Part shown: piece by piece, positions 1-11,900 of the stretch
How positions within the stretch are numbered: the first letter of the stretch is position 1
Layout of the letters: every line of letters starts with the position of its first letter
Assembly (NCBI RefSeq): GCF_020623625.1
Contig: NC_060201.1
Span: 62,001-126,000 of the forward strand
From: Saccharomycodes ludwigii
Lineage: Eukaryota > Ascomycota > Saccharomycetes > Saccharomycodales > Saccharomycodaceae
DNA length: 64,000 nt
Direction of reading: 5' to 3'
Made by a program: the position numbers and the translations under genes
The notes under the pieces: model-generated
The model's database searches: none
Told to the model about the DNA's origin: nothing
The model's input: only the letters and a program-made list of their open reading frames with translations

Positions 1-1154
1 TTTACGAAGTTTGTTCATGGTTAAATTTGCTCAAAGAATATATATTTTTTTTTATTGATGTAGAGAAGTACAAAATTTACGATGTGATTTGCTAATACTG
101 AAAAAGAAAAAGTTACACAAAATAATACACATTCTCCTGGGAAATAAATCGAAATACCGCATTTTTGTTTTTTTAGGTTCTATTTTATGGATTTAAGAAA
201 AATTAAAAAAAGAACCAATAAAAATAACACTGCAAATCTCAAAAATAACAAGTTAAAAAAATAAAAATTAAAAAGAAAAAGAAAAAGAAAAAACAAATGT
301 AAACATAAGAACTATAACACTTTTCTCTCGTCTAGACCTTTAACAATAACATTCTATCAAATTATTTTATGTGCTTTTCTTCCTTAGAATGTTAATGAGT
401 AAAATAAGACCAAAAATAGAAATAAAAAAGGGCAATAACAAGAGTTATAACACTGCTAAACAATTTAGACATACTCATATTTTTTTTAGAAAAAAATGTT
501 GACCAGGTAATTATTTATTAAAGAATTTGTATTATAACAACAAGAATATCATGATGGGGTCATTAATTTTATATTCCAGAGCAATGGCGTAGTATAATCA
601 TAGATTATATTGCTTGCTTGTATTTCTTTGAATCCCTTCAATTTTTTTAAAACGCTTAAGCTTTTCCCATCAAACCATTTTGTATATTACAAGTAATTTC
701 TAAATGAACGAATTGTTCTACAGTTGTTTCTTCGAGTAACAATTAAACTAGACTGCTAGTAGTACTGTATTTTGTAAGCAGGTTGTATACACCAACAAAT
801 CTCGTTCAAATGATCCATTTGCTTGGGTATCGTTCAGAGCAGAATTATTTTTAATCCTATGAGGAATTAGTTGTGTTGGTGATTTTTTTATTTTTATTTT
901 TTTTTATTTGTAGTTTTACATACAATATACATCATAAATGTCTTTGAAAAGCTTTTACCTTGCATTGTATTTTTATTTTCAACACCAGACATTCTAAATT
1001 CTATAAAAAAAACCAATTAATAGAAAAGAATTATTTATTCTATATTTTTTTTTTTTTGTGATATTATTACAGTTACAAGCAGTTGATATTTGCTCTATAC
1101 AATAAAAAAATTGAGCATTTATGTTTCTGTTAGCAACACATTTTTCATTTACAC

Positions 1155-1189
<35 letters not shown>

Positions 1190-1616
1190 CTCTAAACCCT
1201 AAAAAAGGGCTTGATGTACATGCCAATCAAAACGTGATTAACGATAAACCATTAAAAAAGATGAAAGAAAACGAGTTTTTAACTTATAAAAATAAGCCAA
1301 GTATTAAATTAGACTAATTAAAAATAAAAGATTACACTAAAAATATTGCTCACATAAAAATAAGTGTATGAATTTGAGAAAGAAAAAATAAAAAAATAAA
1401 AAAACTTAGTTATAATGTACAGGATAGGATGTGCCAAAAGAAATAATAATATAACCATAAAAAATTAAAAATTCACCCAAAAAAAAAAAAAAAAAAATAA
1501 AATAAAATAATTATGATAGCAGCAGTCTTGTAAACTTAAACGAATCATAAAAGTAACATAAGCAACTATGTAAACCAAACCTTTTAAAAGTAGAACAAAG
1601 CTATTGGCTAGTTGGT
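1..1616. other. Gene-free left end, downstream of flocculin
   Basis: No convincing coding region or RNA gene is visible here. The stretch is AT-rich and low in complexity, with a run of 31 A at 1156-1186. A Tbf1-like ACCCTAA heptamer lies just after that run (about 1194-1200), but one isolated heptamer means little. The short open frame near 1090-1317 is mostly a poly-lysine reading of the A run and is not a gene. The part next to 1616 should hold the 3' UTR of the flocculin. Confidence 0.6.
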
Positions 1617-4600
1617 TTAAAAAAATGAAATAAAAATCACAAAGAAAACACTTAATGATATAGATGGTGTGTTTTTGCGAACACCAGCTGTATAAATGGA
1701 AAATGAATAAGCACTACTGTTAATAGTTGCACTACTGGATGATGTCGTAACTGGTTGCGTAGAAATAATTGGTGTGATAGTAGTGGCACCGGTATTAGCA
1801 GTAGTTAAAATTGTAACAATGTTATTAGTACCAGATGTTTTGGATGTGTGTTGGGTTTCACTAATATTGTTGTTATTATCGGTAGTAATAGTAGCGGTAT
1901 ATTCTCCGGTACTTGAAGTAGTGCTCAAAGTACCTGTAGTCGTTTCGATAGTAGCAGGCGTAGTCTTAGTGGTAAAGTCCATGCTATTTGTTTCGGTTGT
2001 AACAGAGTACACAGGAGTGCCATTATCAATAATTGTAGTGCCCTCATTGCTCTTAGTATTACTAGTCTCAACATTTGTGTTTTTTGAATTAATAATGGTA
2101 GAAGTAACCGCACCACTGCTAAAAGTTGTTGTCGTAACACTATCAGTACTCGAAAGAATGTTATTACTTGACAAACTTGGTGTAATAGTAGTAGTAGTAG
2201 TATAATCATTCCCATTATTTTTACCGAAAGTAGATTCTGTACTAGTATATGTAACATAAGTAATATATGTTGTTGCAGAATCTGTAACGGTGCTAATACT
2301 TGTAACTGTAATGGTGGCGATTGGAATTGCAGAAGAAGCACTGGAAGTAAAACTATTAGGTGTAAATGACAATGAATTTGTAACGACATTACCACTCAAA
2401 ACAGAACTTGATCTTGGTACATCTTTACTATTAGTGAATGTGTTATAAGTGGAACTAGTCAAACTTAATGGTAATGATTTCGTAACACTTGTACTGCTCA
2501 TGATTAAACTAGATGATGTATAACTTTCTGTGTTACAAGATGAACAGTATGTTGAACTACTCAAACTTGATGGTGACGAAATTGTAGTAACTGCACTGCT
2601 TGTAATCAAACTAGATGATGTATAGCCTTCAGTACTGCTATAGGAAACATAGCTAGAATTACTAAAACTTAATGCTAATGAACTTGTAGCGTATGTACTA
2701 CTCATAATCAAACTAGATGATGTATAACCTTCAGTACCGCTATAGGAAATATAAGTAGAACTCTCAATAGTATCACTACTAGATGAACTGTAGGCCGAAC
2801 TACTCGTGATTAATGGTAATGAACTTGTAACATCTGTACTAATAGTTATAATTGAACTTGATGGTGTATAACTCTCTGTATTGCAGGATGAGCAATAGGT
2901 AGAACTACTCAAAACTAATGGTGATGAATTTGTACTAACCATACTAGAAGTAACAATGGAACTTGGTGGTATATAACTTTCTGTACTGCTATAGGAAATA
3001 TAGCTAGAGTTATTAAAACTTAATGGTAATGAACTTGTTGCGTATGTAATACTCATAATCAAACTAGATGATGTATAGCCTTCAGTACCGCTATAGGAAA
3101 TATAAGTAGAACTCTCAATAGTATCACTACTAGATGAACTGTAGGCCGAACTACTCGTGATTAATGGTAATGAACTTGTAACATCTGTACTAATAGTTAT
3201 AATTGAACTTGATGGTGTATAACTCTCTGTATTGCAGGATGAGCAATAGGTAGAACTACTCAAAACTAATGGTGATGAATTTGTACTAACCATACTAGAA
3301 GTAACAATGGAACTTGGTGATGTATAACTTTCGGTACTGCTATAGGAAATATAGCTAGAGTTATTAAAACTTAATGGTAATGAACTTGTTGCGTATGTAA
3401 TACTCATAATCAAACTAGATGATGTATAGCCTTCAGTACTGCTATAGGAAATATGGCTGCAATTATTAAAACTTAATGCTAATGAACTTGTAGCGTATGT
3501 ACTACTCATAATCAAACTAGATGATGTATAACCTTCAGTACCGCTATAGGAAATAGAATTAGAACTGCCAATAGTATCACTACTAGATGAACTGTAAGTT
3601 GAACTACTCGTGATTAATGGTAATGATTTTGTACTATCCGTACTGATAGTTGCAATGTAACTTGATGGTGCATAACTTTCTGTGTTACAAGATGAACAAT
3701 ATGTTGAACTACTCAAACTTGATGGTGACGAAATTGCAGTAACCGCACTGCTTGTAATCAAACTAGATGATGCAGAAATTTCAGCACTGCTATAGGAAAT
3801 ATAGCTAGAATTACTAAAGCTTAATGGTAATGAACTTGTAGCGTATGTACCACTTATAATCAAACTAGATGATGTATAACCTTCAGTACTGTTATAGGAA
3901 ATATAAGTAGAACTTTCAATAGTATCACTACTAGATGAACTGTAGGCCGAACTACTCGTGAATAATGGTAATGAAGTTGTAACATCTGTACTAATAGTTA
4001 CAATGGAACTTAATGGTAATGAACTTGTAACATCTGTACTAATAGTTATAATCGAACTTGATGGTGTATAACTCTCTGTATTGCAGGATGAGCAATAGGT
4101 AGAACTACTCAAAACTAATGGTGATGAATTTGTACTAACCATACTAGAAGTAACAATGGAACTTGGTGGTATATAACTTTCTGTATTGCTATAGGAAATA
4201 TAGCTGGTATTATTAAAACTTAATGGTGAACTTGTTGCATCTACACTGCTTGTAACCAAACTCATTGATGTATAACCTTCAGTACCGCTATAGGAAACAT
4301 AAGTAGAACTTTCAGTAATATCACTGCTAAATGAGCTGTAGGCCAAACTACTCGTGAATAATGGTAATGAACTTGTAACATCCGTACTAATAGTTATAAT
4401 TGAACTTGATGGTGCATAACTTTCTGCATTGCAGGATGAGCAATAGGTAGAGCTACTCAAAACTAATGGTGATGAATTTGTACTAACTATACTAGAAGTA
4501 ACAATGGAACTTGGTGATGTATAACTTTCGGTACTGCTATAGGTAATATAAGTAGAACTTTCAATAGTATCACCACTAAATGAGCGGTAGTCTGAACTAG

Positions 4601-7496
4601 TCATGCTTAATGGTAATGATCTTGTACTAGCCGTACTAATAGATATAATGGAACTAGATGGTGTATAGCTTTCAGTACTACTAGAGACAATATGAATAGA
4701 ACTTGCAATACTACTGCTATAGGAGCTATCGGTATAACTACTAAAACCTAACGATAAAGAACTTGTAACAATATCACTACTATATGAGCTATAGATGGAA
4801 CTACTCATACTTAATGGTAATGATTTTGTACTAGCTGTAATACTATTTGTAATAGTACTCGATGATGTATAAGTTTCAGTACTGCTATATGGAATATAAG
4901 TAGAACTTTCGATAGTATCACTGCTAAATGAGTTGTAGGCCAAACTACTAAAGCTTAATAATGATGAAGTTGTAACATCTGTACTACTAGTAATGTAACT
5001 TGATGATGTACTGCTTGCAGGAATGCTATATGAGTTATAAGTAGAACTGCTTGAACTTATTGGCGATGAAGTTGTAGGATTTGCAATAGTTGTTATCGAA
5101 CTCGATGAGGCATAACTTTCAGAACTGCTAGAAAAATCGAAGAAACTACTTGTACTAGAAAACAAGGTTGAAACAATAGGAATACTTTTCGAAATATCGC
5201 CAGACGATAAAGTTACAACTGTGGATACCATTTCTTCGGTCGTACTTCCAGGTATTTTAGCAGAGCTGAAAGAACCAGTGGAACTAGATGAAGTATTGAA
5301 ATATCCAAACGTTGGTGTTTCCACATATATAATTGTAGAAGTAATAGGAATACCATTACTGCCGGTAACGATAAATCTCTCGGTTGAAAAGGTACTAGTA
5401 AAACCACCACCCCAACCAATAGTGGTTGTACTTAATCTATTGATATCTGGTGTTTCAACGTAGATAATAGTAGATGTGGTTGGATTCCCATCTGTTCCTG
5501 TTACGGAGAAAATACTGGTAGAGTAGGTAGTAATGTATGATCCAGTCCATCCTGTTGTAGTCGTTGTTGAAGCATCAACATCTGGTGTCTCAACGTAGAT
5601 AATAGTAGATGTGGTTGGATTTCCATCTGTTCCTGTTACGGTGAAAATACTGGTAGAGTAGGTAGTAATGTATGATCCAGTCCACCCTGTTGTAGTTGTT
5701 GTTGAAGCATCAACATCTGGTGTTTCGACGTAGATAATAGTAGATGTAGTTGGATTACCATCGTTACCGGTTGTGGTGAATATACTTGTAGAATAGGTAG
5801 ATGTGTATGATCCAGTCCATCCTGTAATCACAGTGGTTGAAGCATCAACATCTGGTGTTTCAACGTAGATGATTGTAGATGTGGTTGGATTCCCATCTGT
5901 TCCTGTTACTGTGTATATACTGGTAGAGTAGGTAGTAATGTATGATCCAGTCCATCCTGTTGTAGTAGTTGTTGAAGCATCAACATCTGGTGTTTCAACG
6001 TAGATAATAGTAGATGTGGTTGGATTCCCATCTGTTCCTGTTACTGTGTATATACTGGTGGAATAAGTACTGATATACGATCCAGTCCATCCTGTTGTAG
6101 TTGTTGTTGAAGCATCAACATCCGGTGTTTCAACGTAGATAATAGTAGATGTGGTTAGATTCCCATCTGTTCCTGTTACTGTGTATATACTGGTGGAATA
6201 AGTACTGATATACGATCCAGTCCACCCTGTTGTAGTTGTTGTTGAAGCATCAACATCTGGTGTTTCAACGTAGATGATTGTAGATGTGGTTGGATTTCCA
6301 TCTGTTCCTGTTACTGTGTATATACTGGTGGAATAAGTACTGATATACGATCCAGTCCATCCTGTTGTAGTTGTTGTCGAAGCATCAACATCTGGTGTTT
6401 CAACGTAGAAAATTGTGGTAGTAGTAGGTATTCCATTAGTACCTGTGGTAGTTATTGTACTAGTGAAGTAGGTAGACGTGTAATCTTTAGTCCACCCAGT
6501 AACTTCTGTTGAATTTACCTCAATGCCAGGTGTCTCCACGTATATAATATTAGAAGTTGTAACTTTTTTATCTGTACCTGTAACAGTAGTTACCTTTGTG
6601 GTAAAAGTCGATGTATATGTCCCAGTCCATGGAACTGTGGTAGTTGAGTAGGCAGGACAATAAGATTCTTCTTCATCAAAAGTGAAAATATAACCTTCAA
6701 AGTTAGTTATTGTATTTCCATCAGGTAAAGTTACTGAAAAATTTAAACGTGCATAAGATATAGCATTTGAAAACACAAGTCTTAGTGGGTAATAGAACCC
6801 ACCTATTAAGTTCATTGTACCTGAAGTTGTAGCATCCTGTCCTGAATTCCATCCTTTAATGGCATTTATAAAGAAATCAGTTGTAGCAGCAGTAATATTA
6901 TTTTGTTCACAACATGTAAAAGCGTTTTCACCAAACAGAAGGCCAGCTGAATCATCAACATTTCCAAGGGTGAAAGTATAAGAACCGGTTTCTGGTGCTA
7001 AAAAGTAACCGGTAAGCTCCATGGTAAAATTAGTAAAAGTAGTATCATAGTCATAAACTAATGGTAAAGATACTGAAACTGCCTGACTATTATAGCATAT
7101 ATATGAGCTGCTATATGGAGACTCGGCACATGGACAATACCAATGTCCGCCAGGTGCACTAGAGCCATCACAAGCGCAAATAAAATAGTCGGCAGAATTT
7201 CTTTTATTATATTGGCATGGAAACCCTGATTCAAATTCAACTGTTTCTACGCCGTTCATTGTATGATAAGCTGTAGACTTTTGATAGTATCCGTAAGCCA
7301 TATAATCTAAACTTGTAAAAGAACTAGTATCATGAAGAGTATAATTGTACCATCTTACTTTAAAGCCAGGAGTTGCATCTGTAAGTGGATTACAAGCATC
7401 TTCTGTATCGGAATCTGCTTTAACCTCAATTGCCCTATGTAAGTGTAATAAGCATAGTAGCAGTATTAAAACCCCACGTTCATATATTAAACGCAT
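1617..7496 (-). CDS. Flo1-type flocculin / GPI-anchored adhesin (1,959 aa)
   Basis: This is a cell-wall lectin-like adhesin. A signal peptide (residues 1-27, hydrophobic LILLLCLLHLH) leads into a PA14 domain at about 45-275. The DcD calcium site is seen as VDDSAG (Asp181-Asp182), followed by the family sequence NAFTCCEQ and the strand SVTLPDG. Ten tandem 45-residue flocculin repeats (about 290-740) follow, each ending near YVETP. After them comes a Ser/Thr-rich stalk of roughly 1,000 residues and a hydrophobic C-terminal tail (SLSVFFVIFISFF) typical of GPI attachment. Flo1-family proteins bind mannose on neighbouring cells through the PA14 domain. Here the second carbohydrate-binding loop reads ISYAR where Flo1 has VSWGT, so the ligand may differ. 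Six CSSC motifs occur in the stalk. No S. cerevisiae orthologue can be assigned by position. The start is the first in-frame ATG and directly precedes the signal peptide. Confidence 0.93.
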   Translation of the reverse strand: MRLIYERGVLILLLCLLHLHRAIEVKADSDTEDACNPLTDATPGFKVRWYNYTLHDTSSFTSLDYMAYGYYQKSTAYHTMNGVETVEFESGFPCQYNKRNSADYFICACDGSSAPGGHWYCPCAESPYSSSYICYNSQAVSVSLPLVYDYDTTFTNFTMELTGYFLAPETGSYTFTLGNVDDSAGLLFGENAFTCCEQNNITAATTDFFINAIKGWNSGQDATTSGTMNLIGGFYYPLRLVFSNAISYARLNFSVTLPDGNTITNFEGYIFTFDEEESYCPAYSTTTVPWTGTYTSTFTTKVTTVTGTDKKVTTSNIIYVETPGIEVNSTEVTGWTKDYTSTYFTSTITTTGTNGIPTTTTIFYVETPDVDASTTTTTGWTGSYISTYSTSIYTVTGTDGNPTTSTIIYVETPDVDASTTTTTGWTGSYISTYSTSIYTVTGTDGNLTTSTIIYVETPDVDASTTTTTGWTGSYISTYSTSIYTVTGTDGNPTTSTIIYVETPDVDASTTTTTGWTGSYITTYSTSIYTVTGTDGNPTTSTIIYVETPDVDASTTVITGWTGSYTSTYSTSIFTTTGNDGNPTTSTIIYVETPDVDASTTTTTGWTGSYITTYSTSIFTVTGTDGNPTTSTIIYVETPDVDASTTTTTGWTGSYITTYSTSIFSVTGTDGNPTTSTIIYVETPDINRLSTTTIGWGGGFTSTFSTERFIVTGSNGIPITSTIIYVETPTFGYFNTSSSSTGSFSSAKIPGSTTEEMVSTVVTLSSGDISKSIPIVSTLFSSTSSFFDFSSSSESYASSSSITTIANPTTSSPISSSSSTYNSYSIPASSTSSSYITSSTDVTTSSLLSFSSLAYNSFSSDTIESSTYIPYSSTETYTSSSTITNSITASTKSLPLSMSSSIYSSYSSDIVTSSLSLGFSSYTDSSYSSSIASSIHIVSSSTESYTPSSSIISISTASTRSLPLSMTSSDYRSFSGDTIESSTYITYSSTESYTSPSSIVTSSIVSTNSSPLVLSSSTYCSSCNAESYAPSSSIITISTDVTSSLPLFTSSLAYSSFSSDITESSTYVSYSGTEGYTSMSLVTSSVDATSSPLSFNNTSYISYSNTESYIPPSSIVTSSMVSTNSSPLVLSSSTYCSSCNTESYTPSSSIITISTDVTSSLPLSSIVTISTDVTTSLPLFTSSSAYSSSSSDTIESSTYISYNSTEGYTSSSLIISGTYATSSLPLSFSNSSYISYSSAEISASSSLITSSAVTAISSPSSLSSSTYCSSCNTESYAPSSYIATISTDSTKSLPLITSSSTYSSSSSDTIGSSNSISYSGTEGYTSSSLIMSSTYATSSLALSFNNCSHISYSSTEGYTSSSLIMSITYATSSLPLSFNNSSYISYSSTESYTSPSSIVTSSMVSTNSSPLVLSSSTYCSSCNTESYTPSSSIITISTDVTSSLPLITSSSAYSSSSSDTIESSTYISYSGTEGYTSSSLIMSITYATSSLPLSFNNSSYISYSSTESYIPPSSIVTSSMVSTNSSPLVLSSSTYCSSCNTESYTPSSSIITISTDVTSSLPLITSSSAYSSSSSDTIESSTYISYSGTEGYTSSSLIMSSTYATSSLALSFSNSSYVSYSSTEGYTSSSLITSSAVTTISSPSSLSSSTYCSSCNTESYTSSSLIMSSTSVTKSLPLSLTSSTYNTFTNSKDVPRSSSVLSGNVVTNSLSFTPNSFTSSASSAIPIATITVTSISTVTDSATTYITYVTYTSTESTFGKNNGNDYTTTTTITPSLSSNNILSSTDSVTTTTFSSGAVTSTIINSKNTNVETSNTKSNEGTTIIDNGTPVYSVTTETNSMDFTTKTTPATIETTTGTLSTTSSTGEYTATITTDNNNNISETQHTSKTSGTNNIVTILTTANTGATTITPIISTQPVTTSSSSATINSSAYSFSIYTAGVRKNTPSISLSVFFVIFISFF
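2700..3450 (-). repeat. 351-bp tandem duplication in the flocculin stalk
   Basis: The block 2761-3111 is followed at once by a nearly identical copy starting at 3112. The period is 351 bp (117 codons), so the reading frame is kept. Only a few mismatches are visible in the first few hundred bases. More diverged copies of the same unit continue to about 4600. Each unit carries one Cys-Ser-Ser-Cys motif. The near-identity suggests recent unequal exchange or replication slippage. Confidence 0.85.
5277..6629 (-). repeat. Ten tandem 135-bp flocculin repeats
   Basis: The DNA repeats with a 135-bp period (45 codons). The phrase encoding TPDVDAST recurs at about 5579, 5714, 5849, 5984, 6119, 6254 and 6389. 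The central copies are almost identical, while the first two and last units (protein order) are diverged, as expected when slippage or unequal crossing-over homogenises the middle of an array. Copy number in such arrays is known to vary between strains in the FLO family and to scale with adhesion strength. Confidence 0.9.
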
Positions 7497-8030
7497 CGTG
7501 TCAATTAATTATGAAAAGCTTGGCCCTTTTTATTCTTTGTGTTTTGATTCTATGAATGATTAAAATTGCTATAAAAAAAATTACGGCGCATTAAAATAAG
7601 AGACAATTTCTATCGAATTAAAAATAAAGTGAAAAGACACCATCATACTTATATCAAAAGATATTCAAATATTTAAATGATTTTTCAAAATTTGTTTTAT
7701 TTGAAAAAAAAAATACTTTTTCCTATTGTTATGTCCGTACTTTTTATTCATAGCCAAGTTTTTTTTTTTTAGTGAGAGCTTTTAGCTACAAATTCTTAAT
7801 AAATTGACTGCACTCCAATTATTTTTGTTTGCTTTCCCCAATGAAAAAAATATTGTTTTTCTTCCTGAAGTAGCTGTTTAAACAATATTTCTGTAACTTT
7901 AAAGTGCGCTGTGGTGTTGCATTTTTTTTTTTCGCCCAAATTTATTTTCCAAAGTTTATGCGCAAGCTTCCAATATTTTTTTTTTTCCTTTTGTTTATTA
8001 AATTATATGATTTGTCCATGTTAATGTTCC

Positions 8031-8068
<38 letters not shown>

Positions 8069-8858
8069 TGTTTTTCATGGTTATTTTTTTATGGTTATTT
8101 TTTTTTAATGGCTGTTCTTTATTCTTAAAAAATTTGAAATAAAAGGGTGGGTATAAAAGTTCTATTTCGTATCGAAAGATCTGCAGTATTATTTTTGTTG
8201 GCAAAAAAAAAAAAATTCAAATATCAAAGAATTTTCAAACTGGTTTTGATTCCTTTCTAAATACTAAAAAGAAAAAAAAAAAAGAAAAAAAAATTAATGG
8301 CATTTTAGTTCATTATAACGGTAATTTTTCCACCACGGATATAAAAAAAATACGAGGAAATTCCATTTCATGCGTGATACTAATTAAAAAGTACACTCAT
8401 ATAATACACATTCCTTTAGAAAAATAATTACGCAATTCTGATCATACTCTGAGCATAATTATTGTATTTTTTTCTCCAAAGTAAATAGGGTAGATCGTGT
8501 AACACAAATTTCAATTAGAAAAAAAAAATGTAGAAATGTTAATAGATCAATTAGACCAATAGAATTAATATGAATAAAACTATGCATAACAATAGCTATA
8601 CTTTAAACCTATAATTAAATCTAGGCGATAAATAAATAAAAAATTGGTTAATAGAGGTTACCCCTATAAAACACGTTATTCCAATTTGTGTATCCAATTG
8701 ATCTTACGGCATAGTAAATGTTGATAAGTATGCTGCTTAATACAATTTTAAGCTACTTCAACAGAGAAATATAGAACTATGGATATTTAGGGAAACCAGC
8801 ACAGGTCTAGAACCATAAATAGGAAGACTACAAACAATAGTCAGTAACAGAAGGTTCC

Positions 8859-8900
<42 letters not shown>

Positions 8901-11900
8901 TTAGCACGCTAATAGTCAAAGCAACTGAATTCTAGATGAAAATTATTAAAATATGAATCGTTCATTCAATTTGTTGTGCATTTCCACCCGGGGTAATAAA
9001 TTTAAAAAAGTAGGTACAACAAGTGAGAGATTTAAGCGAGCCACTTTATTTTCAGTATTGGTATGCCATTTTTATTACTGTATGTTATATCCGTTATTAA
9101 TATAGTACAACTAATTTAATGCGTAGCATTTCATTTTGGTTTTTGTTTATTTTCAAATTCCCTATTTTATTCCCAAAATCTTATTTGAAAGAATTAAGAA
9201 GCATTCTTAGAGTTTGAAAAAAATAATCAATAATAACCTTCAACAAAAATAATCTGAAGTTATAAATGCTATTTTTTTTTTTTTGAAAGTATATTGTTAA
9301 TGGAATGTTGGGTTGTAATTGTTCTGTATTGGAGACCTTTATAACATCAAGGATAGATGAAATATAAATGGTCCATTTAAAAACTAAAGGTCCACAAGTA
9401 CCATCAAATTGAACAAACAAAAGACATATATTATCACACCGAACTGTAAAAGTATCTAATCAATTTTAGAAAAGACAAATAAAATATGCATATACCAAAT
9501 TATTCTCAAAAAAATAACAAATGGGCAATCCAATAAAATATTTAAAAAAAAATTTTTTTTACAAACATTCAGTTTGCTATTTTTACTAAATGAGAATCCA
9601 AAAAACATACGAATGACCTTCCTGCTTATGCTGTTCTCCGGTAAGAAAAAGTTTAGCTTTTTTTCCTTATATTCGGTCATATGTGAATAATAAAAACATT
9701 AATGAGATTGCGAATAAATATTAGAAACTGTCATCAAACTTAATTATTAAGTTTATCTTTAGTTCTTTTTTTCTGGATGATACATCCATCATAATCAGAA
9801 AAACAAAAAGAGGCTATTTCCACTTATATTAAATGTTCCATCAATATGCTTTATTCATGCCGAGAATATTCGTGCTCAAAAATTGCTCGATTTCAACAAT
9901 TATAGTGACAATTGCTTTCAAAAAATATTAAAAAAGGATGATACAACAGTATTCCAAAGAAAGTAATATGAGGGTGATATTCTTAACAATGAGCTGTTGT
10001 TATATATAATCATGCACCACTTTTTAAAAAACCAAATACGTGGATATTGTTACAAGCAGCAAAGTTTTTTTTGCATTTTCTTTGTTATTTCAGTACAAAA
10101 TGCAGAAGTCAATAGTATCTCAAAATTCAAAAGAATAAAGTTTTTTCTATGGGAAAAAAAAAAAAAAAAAAGTAGCTGAGATGACTACTATCTAATAATA
10201 CGAAACTTGTGTTTCAAAAGTATATTTCAGTGGTGGATTTTCATCTCTTGAAAATATTATTTGTTTGTTTTAACCCCATTAATAAATTTTTTTTTACTCT
10301 TTATCACTAAATTGTAGACCCAGCAAGTACGTGGTTAATCTTGCCCCAAAGTTTGAAAACAATCTTTCATGACATATCAGGGATAATTTTTGATTGCTAA
10401 GAATTTTTTTTTTTTTTTTGGTTATTTCAATTTACTTAACAACGATCTTCTTTAGAGACGAAATTGCCTTGAAACGGTAATGATAGTTAATGGATTCATA
10501 CTTTTTCCATAAAAAGGTTAGACATTAATGAAGTGCTAATAACTTGTTTTTGTCCTGTTCATTCAGTATTTCTGTTCATTTCTTGCTTGTTTTTTGTAGC
10601 TATGAATATTCTCATAAACTTAGGGTGCTATTTAGTTGTTGTAGATTGCAAATACAACTTTTTTCTATATATAATGAGAAGAAAATTAAAAAACGGTAAA
10701 CAAAAAAAAAAAAAAAAAAAAAAAAATAAGTTCGTGAGCTGAATTTAATGTGCTGTCACTTTTTTCGCCACCAAAAGATTCTCTTTTGTAGTCCGTGGAA
10801 TGTCCGAGATATTATTTTGTTCCAAGCCGTATTTTTGTACCTATTCATGTTATCCGAATTGGAAAGATTGTTTACTTCACATATCAAATAATTACATCGC
10901 AATATTTGTAAATTTGTTATTTTTAGATCTTTTTCAAATATTCTTATGTAAGCTTTCTTCTTGGTAAGTTCTTGAAAAACTAATAATTCACAAACAAATA
11001 TAAAGACGATATTTTACTACAGGGGTTTCTGTTTTATTATTAGTATTATTATTATTATAAGATATTATAAGGTCATATAACTGCTTATATTATTGATTTC
11101 CTTGGCCGGTATTCTTTATACCTATTATCCATCTTTCAAGCCCGTTCACATATGGTTCACCTCCATATGATTCTATAAATAAACCCTTCTTTAATTTTTT
11201 TTTTTTTTATTATAAAATTGAGTACATTCTTAGAAGTAATTAGTATATAAGATGAAATAGTGGAATAATTACTTTCATATTCCACAGAATTGTTTGATTT
11301 TGAGAAAAACAGCTTAATTTAGAAGGGATCATTAATGTAATTTTGAGGCACATCATTATGAATGGAAAAATGACTGTTTGGTATAACATTTTATTTTTGA
11401 GCTTAAAATATCATGATTTTTATTTTTTATGTTAATATAAATCACACTATTCCATACAAAATATAACAAAAAAGTATGTCCAAAATAACATATTTGACAG
11501 GAATAACAACAGCATTAACTTTCTATGTAACATATAATATCTTTACTGAATTTTTCTATATGTGTCACCAATATAGGTACGTTTCTCTATTGCATTAGTA
11601 AAAAAAAAACAATAATGATATAAATTTTTTTTTTAGAGATTCAAATGATTTTTATATCTAGTATATTTGTGTAAGGATAATGTAGATGCTTAATTGAATA
11701 AAAAGATAAATTTATTTTTACTCTTAACTAATCTATAAAAAACTTGGACATCGTTGAAAAGACTTATTAATTATATATTGAATTCAAAAAAAAAAAATTC
11801 TTAAAAATGTGTATTTTACAAGCGTAACAACCTAAAAACAACATGACATACTTAGCTCGATTGCTATTATTCCATATCTTTATATGAAATAAATATTAAG

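Noticed and set aside
1774-2205. Val/Leu-rich plus-strand frame opposite the flocculin
   Set aside because: It is the antisense shadow of Thr/Ser codons (ACT/ACA read as AGT/TGT on the other strand) and has no features of its own.
9181-9680. Two minus-strand frames of 74-79 residues in the long flocculin upstream region
   Set aside because: AT-rich composition, no domain and no splice signals. Frames of this size are expected by chance in 4.5 kb.
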